This document shows, piece after piece, positions 1 to 8,480 of a stretch of 64,000 nt of DNA (position 1 is its first letter; each line of letters begins with the position of its first letter). Where the stretch lies: the NCBI GenBank assembly GCA_019414055.1, contig DXMV01000002.1, positions 37,337 to 101,336 on the forward strand, in the 5' to 3' direction. The position numbers and the translations under genes are program-made. The DNA comes from Collinsella sp. (GTDB lineage: Bacteria; Actinomycetota; Coriobacteriia; Coriobacteriales; Coriobacteriaceae). The notes under the pieces are model-generated. The model was not told the origin of the DNA. It did no database searches and saw nothing but the letters and a program-made list of their open reading frames with translations.

Positions 1-2
1 GC

Positions 3-965
3 GGTATCGCAGCGCCCCGCTTTAATCAATATACGCGCCGCCCGCACAACGAGTTCGGGGCGAATTTCGGCGACCAGCTTGCGCAATCGCAGGCGTGCGT
101 TGTCCTCGGTACCCAAGCAGGTAAAGCGCCGGTCTGCCGGATCAACGCCAAAAATGGGATAATCGCGGACAAGATAGGACTGGTCAATCGCCGAAAGCCT
201 AACACCGCAAGCCTCGAGCTCCGAAATATTGCCCTCACCCATTAAGACCATCAAGCATGCCACACTAAACAGGGCGTTGTTCTCGAGCGACGCCAGATCA
301 ACAAGTGCCGCACCGTAGATATTGACGATCTCGTTTTCGAGCATCTGGGCAACGTCTCCCTGCCCGTATAGTCCCGACTGCATAGCCGAGACGAGCTCGG
401 GCACGCCCTGCGTAAGCTGATAGAAGTCGAGCGACGTGCTGATCGAAAACGCCGATGCCCACGCCGAATACTCATAGGCATGCACCTTGAGCATCTGCGC
501 GTTGACTTTAATCGAATCGCCCAGTCCGTGAATCAGCTGGCGATTCGAAGGACGGCAGCTCATAAAGACCCCAACCCCCATAGCACGCAGGGTTCGGATT
601 CGGTCGATCAGCTCCTCGGTCTCGCTCTGGCTGAGGTTAGGCACGTTATCGATTGCAATCAGGGAGTGCGGCTTGTCCTTAAGCTCTTCGGTAACGACCT
701 CGAGCTGCATAAACACCTCGCGCCCAATGGCGCGGTCTGCCTCGATGATCCGCACAGGACCTCGCGTCGGATCGCTTTTAACCTCTTGGGCATACTGCAG
801 CAGCACCGAGGTTTTCCCAAAGCCATCAGGCGCGTAGAGGACTACGATGCCGGCCTTTCGGCCCTTGGCGATAAGTTCGTTCATCAAGCGATCGCGCCGC
901 ACCATATAGCTACTGCCCAGCGGCATAAGCTCGAGGTCGTCCGTATTGCCCAAATCGTTAACCAT
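3..965 (-). CDS. STAND/LuxR-type ATPase regulator, N-terminal part (runs off the left edge)
   Basis: An open frame of 321 codons runs from the ATG at 965 to the left edge without a stop. A GAGGAG ribosome-binding site lies 5-6 nt before the ATG. Residues about 45-62 hold a P-loop, APDGFGKTS, followed by QYAQEV. A Walker-B-like strand, SLIAIDNV, comes about 55 residues later. This order and spacing, with short helical segments after it, resembles the MalT-type ATPase module of large LuxR regulators (ATP-dependent signal-sensing STAND proteins). The DNA-binding domain would lie beyond the window, so the family call is inference. It points away from nagB, and the 380 bp upstream hold its promoter region. 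It could also be a different P-loop ATPase. Confidence 0.7.
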   Translation of the reverse strand, partial: MVNDLGNTDDLELMPLGSSYMVRRDRLMNELIAKGRKAGIVVLYAPDGFGKTSVLLQYAQEVKSDPTRGPVRIIEADRAIGREVFMQLEVVTEELKDKPHSLIAIDNVPNLSQSETEELIDRIRTLRAMGVGVFMSCRPSNRQLIHGLGDSIKVNAQMLKVHAYEYSAWASAFSISTSLDFYQLTQGVPELVSAMQSGLYGQGDVAQMLENEIVNIYGAALVDLASLENNALFSVACLMVLMGEGNISELEACGVRLSAIDQSYLVRDYPIFGVDPADRRFTCLGTEDNARLRLRKLVAEIRPELVVRAARILIKAGRCDT

Positions 966-1348
966 GCCCGCTCCTCAACTCGACCACATGGACACCGTAA
1001 CGCTAGACCATATGTATCGCTAGATGAATAGAGCGATGCTACGGTTTAGGATGTTTGCTGGTACGCAAATGGCAAGTTTTTGTTCAGCGTGGTCCGATTG
1101 AAACTTATCCCCCAACCAATCAGTCTTTGCGCAGGTCAATGCGCTTGCCAGCTTGTCCCATCCTTTGGCAGTTTACCTTAAATGAGCGCTGTTCAATTGT
1201 GTTGCGCAACTCACCTAGCGCCAGCTACCGTCTGCGACCTTTTCATAGCATTTATGCATAGTATCTGTTATGGAATGAATCATGCTGCACCAGACGCACC
1301 CGTCAAGTTCGCGGCAAGGTTTTCGTCAAGCACACGGCGTGCACTCAG
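966..1348. other. Intergenic region, no gene seen
   Basis: About 380 bp lie between the minus-strand ATPase start and the nagB terminator. The stretch is more AT-rich than the flanking genes and has no frame with convincing codon use. It should contain the promoter of the ATPase gene. A weak -35-like TTGAAC and -10-like TAAACT pair on the minus strand is only about 15 nt apart, so I do not call a promoter. Confidence 0.4.
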
Positions 1349-1375
1349 AAAAAAGGCCCCCGCAAAGCGGAGGCC
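1349..1375 (-). terminator. Rho-independent terminator of nagB
   Basis: On the minus strand GGCCTCCGC and GCGGGGGCC form a 9-bp stem with one G-T pair around a TTT loop, followed by six T. It lies 35 nt after the nagB stop. Confidence 0.9.
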
Positions 1376-1409
1376 TTCGGCAAAGCTATGTCGAGGTGAT
1401 AGGCTTTCG

Positions 1410-2138
1410 CTACTCGCAGAGCGAAAGGGCGGCCTCGTCGGCAACGACAACGCAGTTGGTGTGCAGCTGCAGGATCGAGGCAGGGCACTCGGGGGTAACC
1501 GGACCAAAGCACATGTCATGCACGGCTTGGGCCTTGGCCTCGCCATTGGCGACAACCAGGATCATGCGGGCATACATGATGGTCTGAGTGCCCATGGTGT
1601 AGGCCTGACGAGGCACGTCGTCGATGCTGTCAAACAGGCGGCTGTTGGCCTGAATAGTGCTCTCGGTAAGGTCGACACAGTGCGTACCCTTGGAGAAGTG
1701 ATCATCGGGCTCGTTGAAGCCAATGTGACCGTTGTTACCGATGCCGAGCAGCTGCAGATCGGGGTAACCGGCAGCAGCGACGATCTTGTCATACTCAGAG
1801 CAGGCAGCGGCAGCGTCGGGATTGGAGCCATCGGGCACATGCGTGTTGTTCAGGTCGATGTTAATGTGATCGAAGAAGTTCTCACGCATAAAGTAGTGGT
1901 AGCTCTGGGGATCGTCGTGCGAAAGGCCACGATACTCGTCGAGGTTGTAGGTGCTGACCTCGGCAAAGTCGACGTCACCCTTCTTGTACCAAGCGGCGAG
2001 CTGCTTGTAGGCGCCAATCGGGGTGGAGCCGGTGGCAAGACCCAGCACGCAATCGGGCTTGAGGATAACCTGGGCCGAGATGATATTGGCGGCCTTGCGG
2101 CTCATATCCTCGTAGTCTTTAGCTTTAATGATCTTCAT
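1410..2138 (-). CDS. nagB: Glucosamine-6-phosphate deaminase
   Basis: Cytoplasmic enzyme that converts glucosamine-6-phosphate to fructose-6-phosphate and ammonia, feeding amino sugars into glycolysis. The 242-residue product has the family motifs LATGSTP near residue 34, NLDEY near 65 and GIGNNGHIGFNEP near 130. Its length equals the short Gram-positive type. A longer upstream frame exists, but the ATG at 2138 is preceded by GAAAGGA and gives the normal N-terminus MKIIKAKDYED. The gene follows a PTS IIA gene and glmM on the same strand, so hexosamine uptake and breakdown is the likely setting. The 200-nt leader upstream is GC-rich and can fold, which may matter for expression. Confidence 0.95.
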   Translation of the reverse strand: MKIIKAKDYEDMSRKAANIISAQVILKPDCVLGLATGSTPIGAYKQLAAWYKKGDVDFAEVSTYNLDEYRGLSHDDPQSYHYFMRENFFDHINIDLNNTHVPDGSNPDAAAACSEYDKIVAAAGYPDLQLLGIGNNGHIGFNEPDDHFSKGTHCVDLTESTIQANSRLFDSIDDVPRQAYTMGTQTIMYARMILVVANGEAKAQAVHDMCFGPVTPECPASILQLHTNCVVVADEAALSLCE

Positions 2139-2336
2139 TACGCGTCCTTTCTCGTACAAGAGAGGCAAGGCTCCCCTTACAAGCACTTGCCCGCGGCCCG
2201 CGTCGGCCGCAACCAACGTGTGCGGCCACCAGGGCGAGGTCGCGTAATGTATGTGTCTCGTGTCTACCCGCGTCGAGGCCCCTGCCCGTCCACGGTGACC
2301 CAAAGCTGTTTAGCTTCGGACAAATCCCATCTTGCC

Positions 2337-2370
2337 ACGGAGGGCGCCCTGTTTCAAGGGCGCCCTCCGT
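2337..2370. terminator. Strong hairpin between the IIA gene and nagB
   Basis: Perfect 14-bp arms (ACGGAGGGCGCCCT and its complement) surround a 6-nt loop, 40 nt after the IIA stop. No T-run follows on either strand. It may end or pause IIA transcription, or stabilise the 3' end, rather than act as a classical terminator. Confidence 0.55.
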
Positions 2371-2410
2371 AAACGTGTTTGAATTGTAGGCTAAAGGCAA
2401 AGCGGAGCGA

Positions 2411-2908
2411 CTAGCGCTCACGCGCGACGATGAGCTGGTCCATCTCCTCGACATGCTCGCCAACGGAGCCTTTGATGCTCGAGAACTCAACGGAGTTGCA
2501 CACCAAGATGGGAACCGTCACATCGTAACCCTCGGCAGCAATTGCCTCGCGATCGAACTCGATGAGCACATCGCCCTTATGGACGATGTCACCCACTTGC
2601 GCATGTACAGTAAAGTGCTTGCCCTCGAGCTGAACAGTGTCCAAACCAACGTGGATGAGCACGTCCAAGCCATCGACCGTGTTGAGCGCAACGGCGTGAC
2701 CCGTGGGAAAAATGGCCTCGACCTTGGCGTCTGCCGGCGCAATCACACGCGTACCCGTAGGCTGAATGGCAACGCCCTGGCCCAAAAGGCCGGTGGCAAA
2801 CGTCTGATCGTTTACCTCGGAGAGCGGAATGACGTCGCCCGAGATGGGAGCATCCAGCGTAAGGACTCGACCACGCATACCAAAAGACCTTAGGACTTTA
2901 GTGAACAT
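2411..2908 (-). CDS. PTS glucose-type IIA protein (IIA-Glc family)
   Basis: A stand-alone 165-residue IIA-Glc protein, which passes phosphate from HPr to a sugar-specific IIBC and may also signal carbon status. The biotinyl/lipoyl-like IIA fold is recognisable from PISGDVIPLSEV, the first conserved histidine in PTGHAVAL, and the phospho-accepting histidine in LIHVGLDTV. The ATG at 2908 follows a GGGGGAG site and gives the start MFTKVLRSF; an upstream in-frame start is not supported. It sits between glmM and nagB on the same strand. No IIBC partner is in the window, so it must act with one elsewhere. Confidence 0.92.
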   Translation of the reverse strand: MFTKVLRSFGMRGRVLTLDAPISGDVIPLSEVNDQTFATGLLGQGVAIQPTGTRVIAPADAKVEAIFPTGHAVALNTVDGLDVLIHVGLDTVQLEGKHFTVHAQVGDIVHKGDVLIEFDREAIAAEGYDVTVPILVCNSVEFSSIKGSVGEHVEEMDQLIVARER

Positions 2909-2979
2909 GCTCCCCCTCGGACATACCAATCAATCAAATTTGCTTTAACAGTTTACCACTTGGCACCCGTTTTTGACCA

Positions 2980-4317
2980 TTAGGGAAGTTCACGCTTGAC
3001 AACCTCGACGATGTCGTCGACAACGCGCTGGGTGAGCTCGTGCGTCTCCGCCTCGGCCATAACGCGAACCAGCGGCTCGGTACCGCTCGGGCGCACCAAG
3101 ATGCGGCCGCGGCCGTTGAGCTCCTTCTCGGCGGCAGCGACGGCGTCCCAAATGGGCTGGCAATCGTCCAGGCCGGCCTTGTTGTCCGAATGCACGTTGA
3201 CGAGTACCTGCGGGTACTTCTTCATGATGCCGGCAAGGTCGGTGAGGGTGCGGCCGGTGCGCTTGAGCACGGCCAGCAGCTGCAGGGCTGTCACCAGCCC
3301 GTCACCGGTGGTGTTGTGCTCCAGGAAGATGATGTGGCCGGATTGCTCGCCACCGATGACGGCGCCATCCGCGAGCATGCGCTCAAGAACATAGCGGTCG
3401 CCCACGGCGGTCTGGACCATCTCGAAGCCCTGCTCCTTCATTGCGATGGAGAAGCCCAGGTTGCACATAACGGTCGAGACGATCTCGGAATTGGCGAGCT
3501 TGCCGCGAGCGGCCAGGTCGGAGCCGCAGATGGCAAGGATGTAGTCGCCATCGATCTCGTTGCCCCCGCTGTCCACGAACAGCACGCGATCGGCGTCGCC
3601 GTCGTGGGCCAGGCCGATGTCGGCGTGGGTGCGCAGCACGAGCTCGCGCAGGGGCTCAAGGTGCGTAGAGCCGCACTCAACGTTAATGTCGGTGCCGCAG
3701 TAATCGGTGTTGATGGCATGAACCGTGGCACCTAGGCGCTGCAGCGCGGCGGGCGTGGTCTGGCAGGACGCACCGTGGCCGCAGTCGACGGCAACAACCA
3801 GTCCGTCGAGCTTAAGGCCGTCGAGCGTGCTGATGGCATGATCGACATAGGCCTTGCGGGCATCCTTCATCTTGATGATGTGACCCACACCGGCGCCGGT
3901 CGGCAGCGTGTCGGCAGCCATGGCCTCCTCGGACATGACCCAGGCGCTGATCTCTTCCTCGACAGCATCGGGAAGCTTCATGCCCTTGCGGCTAAAGAAC
4001 TTGATGCCGTTGAACTCCGGCGGATTGTGCGAAGCGGAGATGACGATGCCGCCGTCGAGCTCATTTTGGACGGTGAGCAGCGCCACGGCCGGCGTGGGGA
4101 TAACGCCGCAGCAGTGCGGGCGGCCGCCCTCTGCCATGATACCGGCGGTCAGAGCACTCTCGAGCATGGTGCCCGAAAGACGTGTATCGCGACCGATGCA
4201 GATGTCCGGGCCAAGAAACTTGGTCGCCGCGCGACCTAGGCGAAACGCGAGGTCGCACGAGAGGTCGGCGTTGGCGACGCCACGGACGCCATCGGTACCG
4301 AAGATGTTCTGGGGCAT
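2980..4317 (-). CDS. glmM: Phosphoglucosamine mutase
   Basis: Interconverts glucosamine-6-phosphate and glucosamine-1-phosphate for UDP-GlcNAc, hence peptidoglycan. The 445-residue protein begins MPQNIFGTDGVRG and has the phosphoserine loop ISASHNPP (Ser96), the metal loop DGDADR in the middle, and the phosphate-binding RPSGTEP loop near the C-terminus, the usual order for alpha-D-phosphohexomutases. The start at 4317 follows GGAAGGAG. It lies downstream of rplM-rpsI beyond a terminator, so it probably has its own promoter. The adjacent IIA and nagB genes make this an amino-sugar cluster. Confidence 0.97.
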   Translation of the reverse strand: MPQNIFGTDGVRGVANADLSCDLAFRLGRAATKFLGPDICIGRDTRLSGTMLESALTAGIMAEGGRPHCCGVIPTPAVALLTVQNELDGGIVISASHNPPEFNGIKFFSRKGMKLPDAVEEEISAWVMSEEAMAADTLPTGAGVGHIIKMKDARKAYVDHAISTLDGLKLDGLVVAVDCGHGASCQTTPAALQRLGATVHAINTDYCGTDINVECGSTHLEPLRELVLRTHADIGLAHDGDADRVLFVDSGGNEIDGDYILAICGSDLAARGKLANSEIVSTVMCNLGFSIAMKEQGFEMVQTAVGDRYVLERMLADGAVIGGEQSGHIIFLEHNTTGDGLVTALQLLAVLKRTGRTLTDLAGIMKKYPQVLVNVHSDNKAGLDDCQPIWDAVAAAEKELNGRGRILVRPSGTEPLVRVMAEAETHELTQRVVDDIVEVVKRELP

Positions 4318-4365
4318 AGGATCGCTCCTTCCCAAGTGGGCAAAACGAAGCCGCCCACCCTAGTC

Positions 4366-4408
4366 GAAAAGAAAAGCGGGACCCACCGAGCAGTCGGTAG
4401 GCCCCGCT
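4366..4408 (-). terminator. Rho-independent terminator of rplM-rpsI
   Basis: On the minus strand a stem from GCGGGGCCTACCGA pairs with TCGGTGGGTCCCGC around CTGC, followed by TTTTCTTTT. It ends the ribosomal protein operon before glmM. Confidence 0.9.
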
Positions 4409-4439
4409 TGTACATTGTATCTCGTAAGGAGATAAAACC

Positions 4440-4835
<396 letters not shown>

Positions 4836-4837
4836 CT

Positions 4838-5281
4838 TTAAGCCTCCAGCTCAATCTTCGTGGGGTTCTGGGCAGCGTGCGGATGCTCGGCACCAGCGTA
4901 GACCTTAAGCTTGGTCATCTGGGCACGGCCGAGGGTGGTCTTGGGCAGCATGCCGCGAACGGCGCGCTCGATGACCTTCTCCGGGTGCTTCTCCATAGCC
5001 TGGCGGAAGCTCTCAGCCTTGAGGCCGCCGTTGTAGCCGCTGTGGCGATAATAGGTCTTCGTGTCGGCCTTGTTACCGGTAAGCTGGACCTTATCGGCGT
5101 TGATGACGACAACGAAGTCGCCGCAGTCGCTGTTGGGCGTGAACTGGGGCTTGTTCTTACCGCGCAGGATCATTGCGATCTGGGTGGCAAGACGGCCCAG
5201 GACAGCACCATCGGCGTCGACGAGAACCCAGTTGCGCTGGACCTCGCCCTGCTTGGCGTAGTGAGTCGATTTCGAAATCAC
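4838..5281 (-). CDS. rplM: Ribosomal protein uL13
   Basis: Large-subunit assembly protein of 147 residues. Recognised from WVLVDADGAVLGRLAT, the RGKNKPQFTP segment and RAVRGMLPK. The start is a GTG at 5281 with GGAGGAG just upstream. It leads the rplM-rpsI pair. About 150 bp before it hold its promoter and a short leader in which I do not recognise a specific riboregulator. Confidence 0.98.
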   Translation of the reverse strand: MISKSTHYAKQGEVQRNWVLVDADGAVLGRLATQIAMILRGKNKPQFTPNSDCGDFVVVINADKVQLTGNKADTKTYYRHSGYNGGLKAESFRQAMEKHPEKVIERAVRGMLPKTTLGRAQMTKLKVYAGAEHPHAAQNPTKIELEA

Positions 5282-5438
5282 TTAGACTCCTCCATGTACA
5301 GTACGTGTTGTTACAGAGATTCACGGGGCTCTGCAAGTAACCCGTCCATATTACCCCGCTCGCCGCTCGAGTCAACAGGTATTTTGGCTCCGACCAGAGT
5401 TTCTGCACATGTCATCCATGGGTCATGACGTCGTGACA

Positions 5439-6317
5439 CTAGCGCTCGACAAATGTCTCGATATCACTCAGTAGGCGCTTTGCCTCCTGGCGGCCCTGAA
5501 TATACAGGTCGAGGAGCTTTGCCGGATCATGCTCAACGTGACCGACCTCGACCGGCTTTTGCGGAGCAACGACCAGCGCGCGGCCCTCGCGCTCATACTT
5601 CCACAGATGCATGCGCTGGATGTTATAGCGGTCGTGGCGCGTCTCGATGGCCTCGAGCAGGTAGGGGTAGTCGGCATAGCGGGCGCGTGCAGCGGGCATA
5701 AACTCGTAGGGCTTTTTTTCGTACGAGCGGTCCTGCGTGACAATGACGACTGCACGGTCGAAGCCCGCCTCCTTCAGTACGTGCTCGATAGGGACCGAAT
5801 CGGCTACGCCGCCGTCGACGTATTTGTGCCCATCGATCTCGACCGGCGGCGTCACCAGCGGCAGCGACGTCGAGGCGCGCACGGCGTCGAGATCGAGCAC
5901 GGCGCTTTTGACCGGGAGGTACGCGGCGGTTCCAAAGAGCATGTCCGTCGCGACGGCGTACATCTCGATGGGGCTCGCGTCGAACGTCTCGTTGTCAAAA
6001 GGATCCAGGCGGTCCTGGACATCGTTGAAGATAAAGTCGTAACCCACAATAGAGCCCGTGGACGCAAACGATGCGGCGCCCATGAAGCGGTTGTCGTTGC
6101 AGAAAGCCAGGTTGATGCGGTTGGCACGGCCGATCTGGTGCGACTTGTAGTTCACGCCGTTGAGAGCGCCAGCCGATACGCCATATACCGCCGGAATCTC
6201 GATGCCGGCCTCCATGAGAACGTCGAGTACGCCTGCGGTAAATTGCCCGCGGAAGCTGCCGCCCTCCAAAACGAGCGCGACCTTGCCGGCGTTCTTTGCC
6301 TTATCTTCTGCAGTCAT
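5439..6317 (-). CDS. Patatin-like phospholipase
   Basis: A 292-residue patatin-family acyl hydrolase. The N-terminal glycine loop VLEGGSFRGQ, the nucleophile elbow GVSAG near residue 47 and the catalytic DGGVADS near residue 169 give the Ser-Asp dyad in the right order. No signal peptide is evident, so it is probably cytoplasmic, like bacterial YjjU-type proteins. AGGAGGT precedes the ATG. The substrate is not predictable from sequence. It stands alone between rplM and a repeat-rich intergenic region. Confidence 0.9.
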   Translation of the reverse strand: MTAEDKAKNAGKVALVLEGGSFRGQFTAGVLDVLMEAGIEIPAVYGVSAGALNGVNYKSHQIGRANRINLAFCNDNRFMGAASFASTGSIVGYDFIFNDVQDRLDPFDNETFDASPIEMYAVATDMLFGTAAYLPVKSAVLDLDAVRASTSLPLVTPPVEIDGHKYVDGGVADSVPIEHVLKEAGFDRAVVIVTQDRSYEKKPYEFMPAARARYADYPYLLEAIETRHDRYNIQRMHLWKYEREGRALVVAPQKPVEVGHVEHDPAKLLDLYIQGRQEAKRLLSDIETFVER

Positions 6318-6403
6318 GTTGACCTCCTGCGATTGCGTTTTGGCTTTCTTCTACCCAGTTTTGGAATGGAGGGCGCATAGGTTTTGGAGTTGAGGAGATG
6401 GAG

Positions 6404-6541
6404 CGGAAAGCGCGTCCCAGCTTGAGGCGGGATTCCGGGATGAACTTTCCGCCAGCAACCCATCCGGAAAATGCATCCCATTCTGAGCCGATATTCTGGG
6501 ACGCAGTTTCCGTTGGACGACCGTTAGGAAAGCGCGTCCCA
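6404..6541. repeat. Tandem hairpins, family C, locus 1
   Basis: A half unit (CGGAAAGCGCGTCCC at 6404) is followed by two full imperfect palindromes. The first has arms 6437-6451 and 6465-6479 (GGGATGAACTTTCCG against CGGAAAATGCATCCC). The second has arms 6497-6512 and 6526-6541 (TGGGACGCAGTTTCCG against AGGAAAGCGCGTCCCA). Left arms start 60 nt apart. The same design, with different but still pairing arms, occurs at 48736-48942. Confidence 0.85.
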
Positions 6542-6567
6542 CCCTGCGTTGCCGTAGCGTTTTCTTT

Positions 6568-6604
6568 ACGCCCGCGCCCTGCACAGAGTTCGATTCTCCG
6601 CGGT
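6568..6604 (+). repeat. 37-bp direct repeat, copy 1, with tmRNA T-arm sequence
   Basis: Identical over 37 bp to 6777-6813. It contains 17 nt (GAGTTCGATTCTCCGCG) identical to the T-arm/acceptor part of the neighbouring tmRNA, but on the opposite strand to it. Confidence 0.85.
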
Positions 6605-6776
6605 GTGGGTGATCCGTTGGGACGGGGCGCGCCGGCAGGGATTCGATCGACATCGCGTCTGTTTCGGGTCGACACTTTGCGCGGAGAATCCGCGTATTTG
6701 CTTCGCAAATCCGCACCGGCTTCGGCCGCCTGCCGGCGTCCTCGCCCGCGGGCTACAAACGCTTCGCGTTTGCTTA

Positions 6777-6813
6777 ACGCCCGCGCCCTGCACAGAGTTC
6801 GATTCTCCGCGGT
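6777..6813 (+). repeat. 37-bp direct repeat, copy 2, with tmRNA T-arm sequence
   Basis: Second copy of the repeat at 6568-6604, 209 nt further on and 56 nt from the tmRNA 3' end. The 172 bp between copies also hold GCGCGGAGAAT near 6680, which matches the tmRNA 3' end in the other orientation. Possibly remains of past integration at the tmRNA gene. Confidence 0.8.
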
Positions 6814-6826
6814 ACGGACTAGAAAT

Positions 6827-6860
6827 AAAAAGGCAGGTAGATACGAATATCTACCTGCCT
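6827..6860 (-). terminator. Rho-independent terminator of ssrA
   Basis: A perfect 13-bp stem (AGGCAGGTAGATA) with a 4-nt loop, followed on the minus strand by T residues, 9 nt after the tmRNA CCA end. Confidence 0.93.
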
Positions 6861-6868
6861 GTTACTTA

Positions 6869-7232
6869 TGGTGGAGGCGCGGAGAATCGAACTCCGGTCC
6901 ACGAAAGCCCCCTGATTGGCATCTCCAAGCTCAGTCGCTGGTTTTGTCTCGGACGCTTTGCGCGCAGCGACACGCTCGCGGCGTCCTAACCGGTTCAGTC
7001 TTAGCCTGCGCCATACCGATTACGTGCGCAGGAGCATTCCCCTAACATGACGTCGCGCCGGTGTCGGGGAAATCACCGGGTTGACGCGCCGCTATAAATT
7101 AAGCAGCGAGAGCCATAGGCTCAAAAGAAGAGTTGTTGTCAATTCAATTTGACGGTACCCCTGTTTAACGAGGCGAGGAGACCTCGGCTTGCTTCCTCTC
7201 TCAGAGCTATCGTGTCGAAACCAGTCGCCCCC
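6869..7232 (-). ncRNA. ssrA: tmRNA (transfer-messenger RNA)
   Basis: One-piece tmRNA of about 364 nt, which rescues stalled ribosomes and tags the nascent protein for degradation. The 5' end GGGGGCGACTGGTTTCGAC is the classic tmRNA start. The 3' end has the T-arm GGAGTTCGATTCTCC and an encoded CCA at 6869, and GGGGGCG pairs with CGCCUCC as a seven-base-pair acceptor stem. The tag frame (7140 down to the TAA at 7099) reads DNNSSFEPMALAA, with the usual hydrophobic ALAA end. The resume codon is inferred: GAC is the first codon that keeps this frame clear of an upstream stop. Confidence 0.97.
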
Positions 7233-7471
7233 GAATGCTGGGAAAGTCTGGATGGTATCGGGCACAAAAGCACCCAACAGCCGTCGACTATTCAAGGAAC
7301 ATGCGGGACGAGCCCCGCTTGTGGAGTGTTATCTTACCACGTTCTGAAAGCGGACAGCTGTTCTATGCACGAGCTGTGAAGACCCCAATGTGCGCCGCAC
7401 TTCGCACTTTTGCTACCGATCGCGTCACGTATATTTTCGCCAAGCACAACTGCCCCGTCGAAAGGACCGTT

Positions 7472-7906
7472 ATGGATACCAAGCAGCAACTCGTCAATGC
7501 CCTCGCAGGCCTGGGCTCAACCATTACCGAAGCTATGGATGTCATCGAAGGCTTTGTCCCCTGCGGACATCCCGCCCTCACGGTATCGAACGCACTCGTC
7601 GCGCTGGATGCTAACGATGATGTGGCTCTCGCCCAGCAGCTTGAGACCGTCGAGGGCTTTATCGACCACGTGAGTGAGAACCGCGGCGTGGTCGCCTACC
7701 ACGGCATCGAGGTCGAACTCGCGGGTCCCAAAGCCGATCTGCTCGCAGCAATCCGCGAGGTAGGCGCCCTCATGCAGACCGCAGGCGTCAAGAACACCCA
7801 GGTCAACGAGTGGGTCTACCGCAGTCTGGCAGCACTCGACAGCTCCGACGAAAAGGCAGCCGAGCAGCTCGCAGAAAGTCCCGCCATTAAGGCCGAGCTT
7901 TTGTAA
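7472..7906 (+). CDS. Hypothetical protein, helical, 144 residues
   Basis: I do not recognise this family. The ATG at 7472 follows GAAAGGA and codon use matches the neighbours, so the gene is probably real. The product is acidic, cytoplasmic and almost entirely alpha-helical by composition, with no cysteine cluster except CGH near residue 31. It has a repeated rhythm of short amphipathic helices (LVALDANDDVALAQQLETVEGF, then SLAALDSSDEKAAEQL), which may be two related halves. It stands alone between the tmRNA promoter and a convergent toxin-antitoxin pair. Confidence 0.75.
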   Translation: MDTKQQLVNALAGLGSTITEAMDVIEGFVPCGHPALTVSNALVALDANDDVALAQQLETVEGFIDHVSENRGVVAYHGIEVELAGPKADLLAAIREVGALMQTAGVKNTQVNEWVYRSLAALDSSDEKAAEQLAESPAIKAELL

Positions 7907-7915
7907 ATAGCAGGC

Positions 7916-7952
7916 GCGGGCCCCTTGGCGCATCGTCGTCCAAGGGGCCCGC
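7916..7952. terminator. Bidirectional hairpin between convergent genes
   Basis: Perfect 13-bp arms GCGGGCCCCTTGG and complement around an 11-nt loop, between the plus-strand hypothetical gene and the end of the PIN toxin gene. There is no clear T-run, so efficiency is uncertain. Confidence 0.6.
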
Positions 7953-7964
7953 AAACAGTTCGCG

Positions 7965-8480
7965 TCAACCGATAGCCGCGCCGCCGCGTTCGGCCAGCGC
8001 GAGAATCGGCATCATTTGGCGCGGGGTCTTTGCTGCAAGATCGGCATGTTCGAGCAGTTTGCGATCGTTGGTCACCAAGTAATCAACCTGCGCGCGCTTG
8101 CACGCGGCGAGCACCAAGTTGTCCTCGTAATCGCAATGGAGCGTCAGATATTTATCGGCTAGCCACAGATCGGATGCGTCTGCGCCCGCGGCCGTGGCGT
8201 TTTCGGTCATATTTCGAACAAACGCCAGCGCCGCATCGCCAATTGCACGGGCAGATGCCTCGTCGAGCGCTCCCCCACTGGCGAGTACGCTACGCTTCAG
8301 CTCGTGTTGGACAACGTACAGCACGTCCTTGGCGATATGCACCGGAAAGAACAGCAATGCCCCCGCCTCCGCCGCCTGTCCAATAAACGCACGCGCGGCA
8401 AGCGACTCGGCATGGTCGACGCAAAACGAATCAACCCATACGTTGGCATCCACCATTATTTTGAGGGAAGTCCCGCTCAC
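7965..8480 (-). CDS. PIN-domain toxin (VapC-like ribonuclease)
   Basis: Probable Mg-dependent endoribonuclease toxin of 171 residues. The PIN fold is shown by the first acidic strand MVDANVWVDSF, the central acidic motif CDYEDNLVLAACK, and the closing DYLVTNDRKLLEH. I take the GTG at 8480, which overlaps the antitoxin stop (GTGA) and has AAGGGG upstream. The ATG at 8456 would remove eight residues and cannot be excluded. Translational coupling with the upstream RelB-type gene marks a toxin-antitoxin operon. The RNA target is unknown. Confidence 0.88.
   Translation of the reverse strand: MSGTSLKIMVDANVWVDSFCVDHAESLAARAFIGQAAEAGALLFFPVHIAKDVLYVVQHELKRSVLASGGALDEASARAIGDAALAFVRNMTENATAAGADASDLWLADKYLTLHCDYEDNLVLAACKRAQVDYLVTNDRKLLEHADLAAKTPRQMMPILALAERGGAAIG

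Noticed and set aside
1182..2372. A 396-codon plus-strand open frame antisense to nagB
   Set aside because: It is the complement of nagB with GC-driven lack of stops. The minus-strand frame has family motifs and a ribosome-binding site.
5282..5438. Ribosomal protein leader riboregulator before rplM
   Set aside because: I could not find a conserved folded motif in the 150 bp, only a possible promoter region.
6568..6813. tRNA genes, because of the GTTCGATTC boxes
   Set aside because: Only a T-loop-like segment is present. No acceptor, D-arm or anticodon arm can be folded around either copy.
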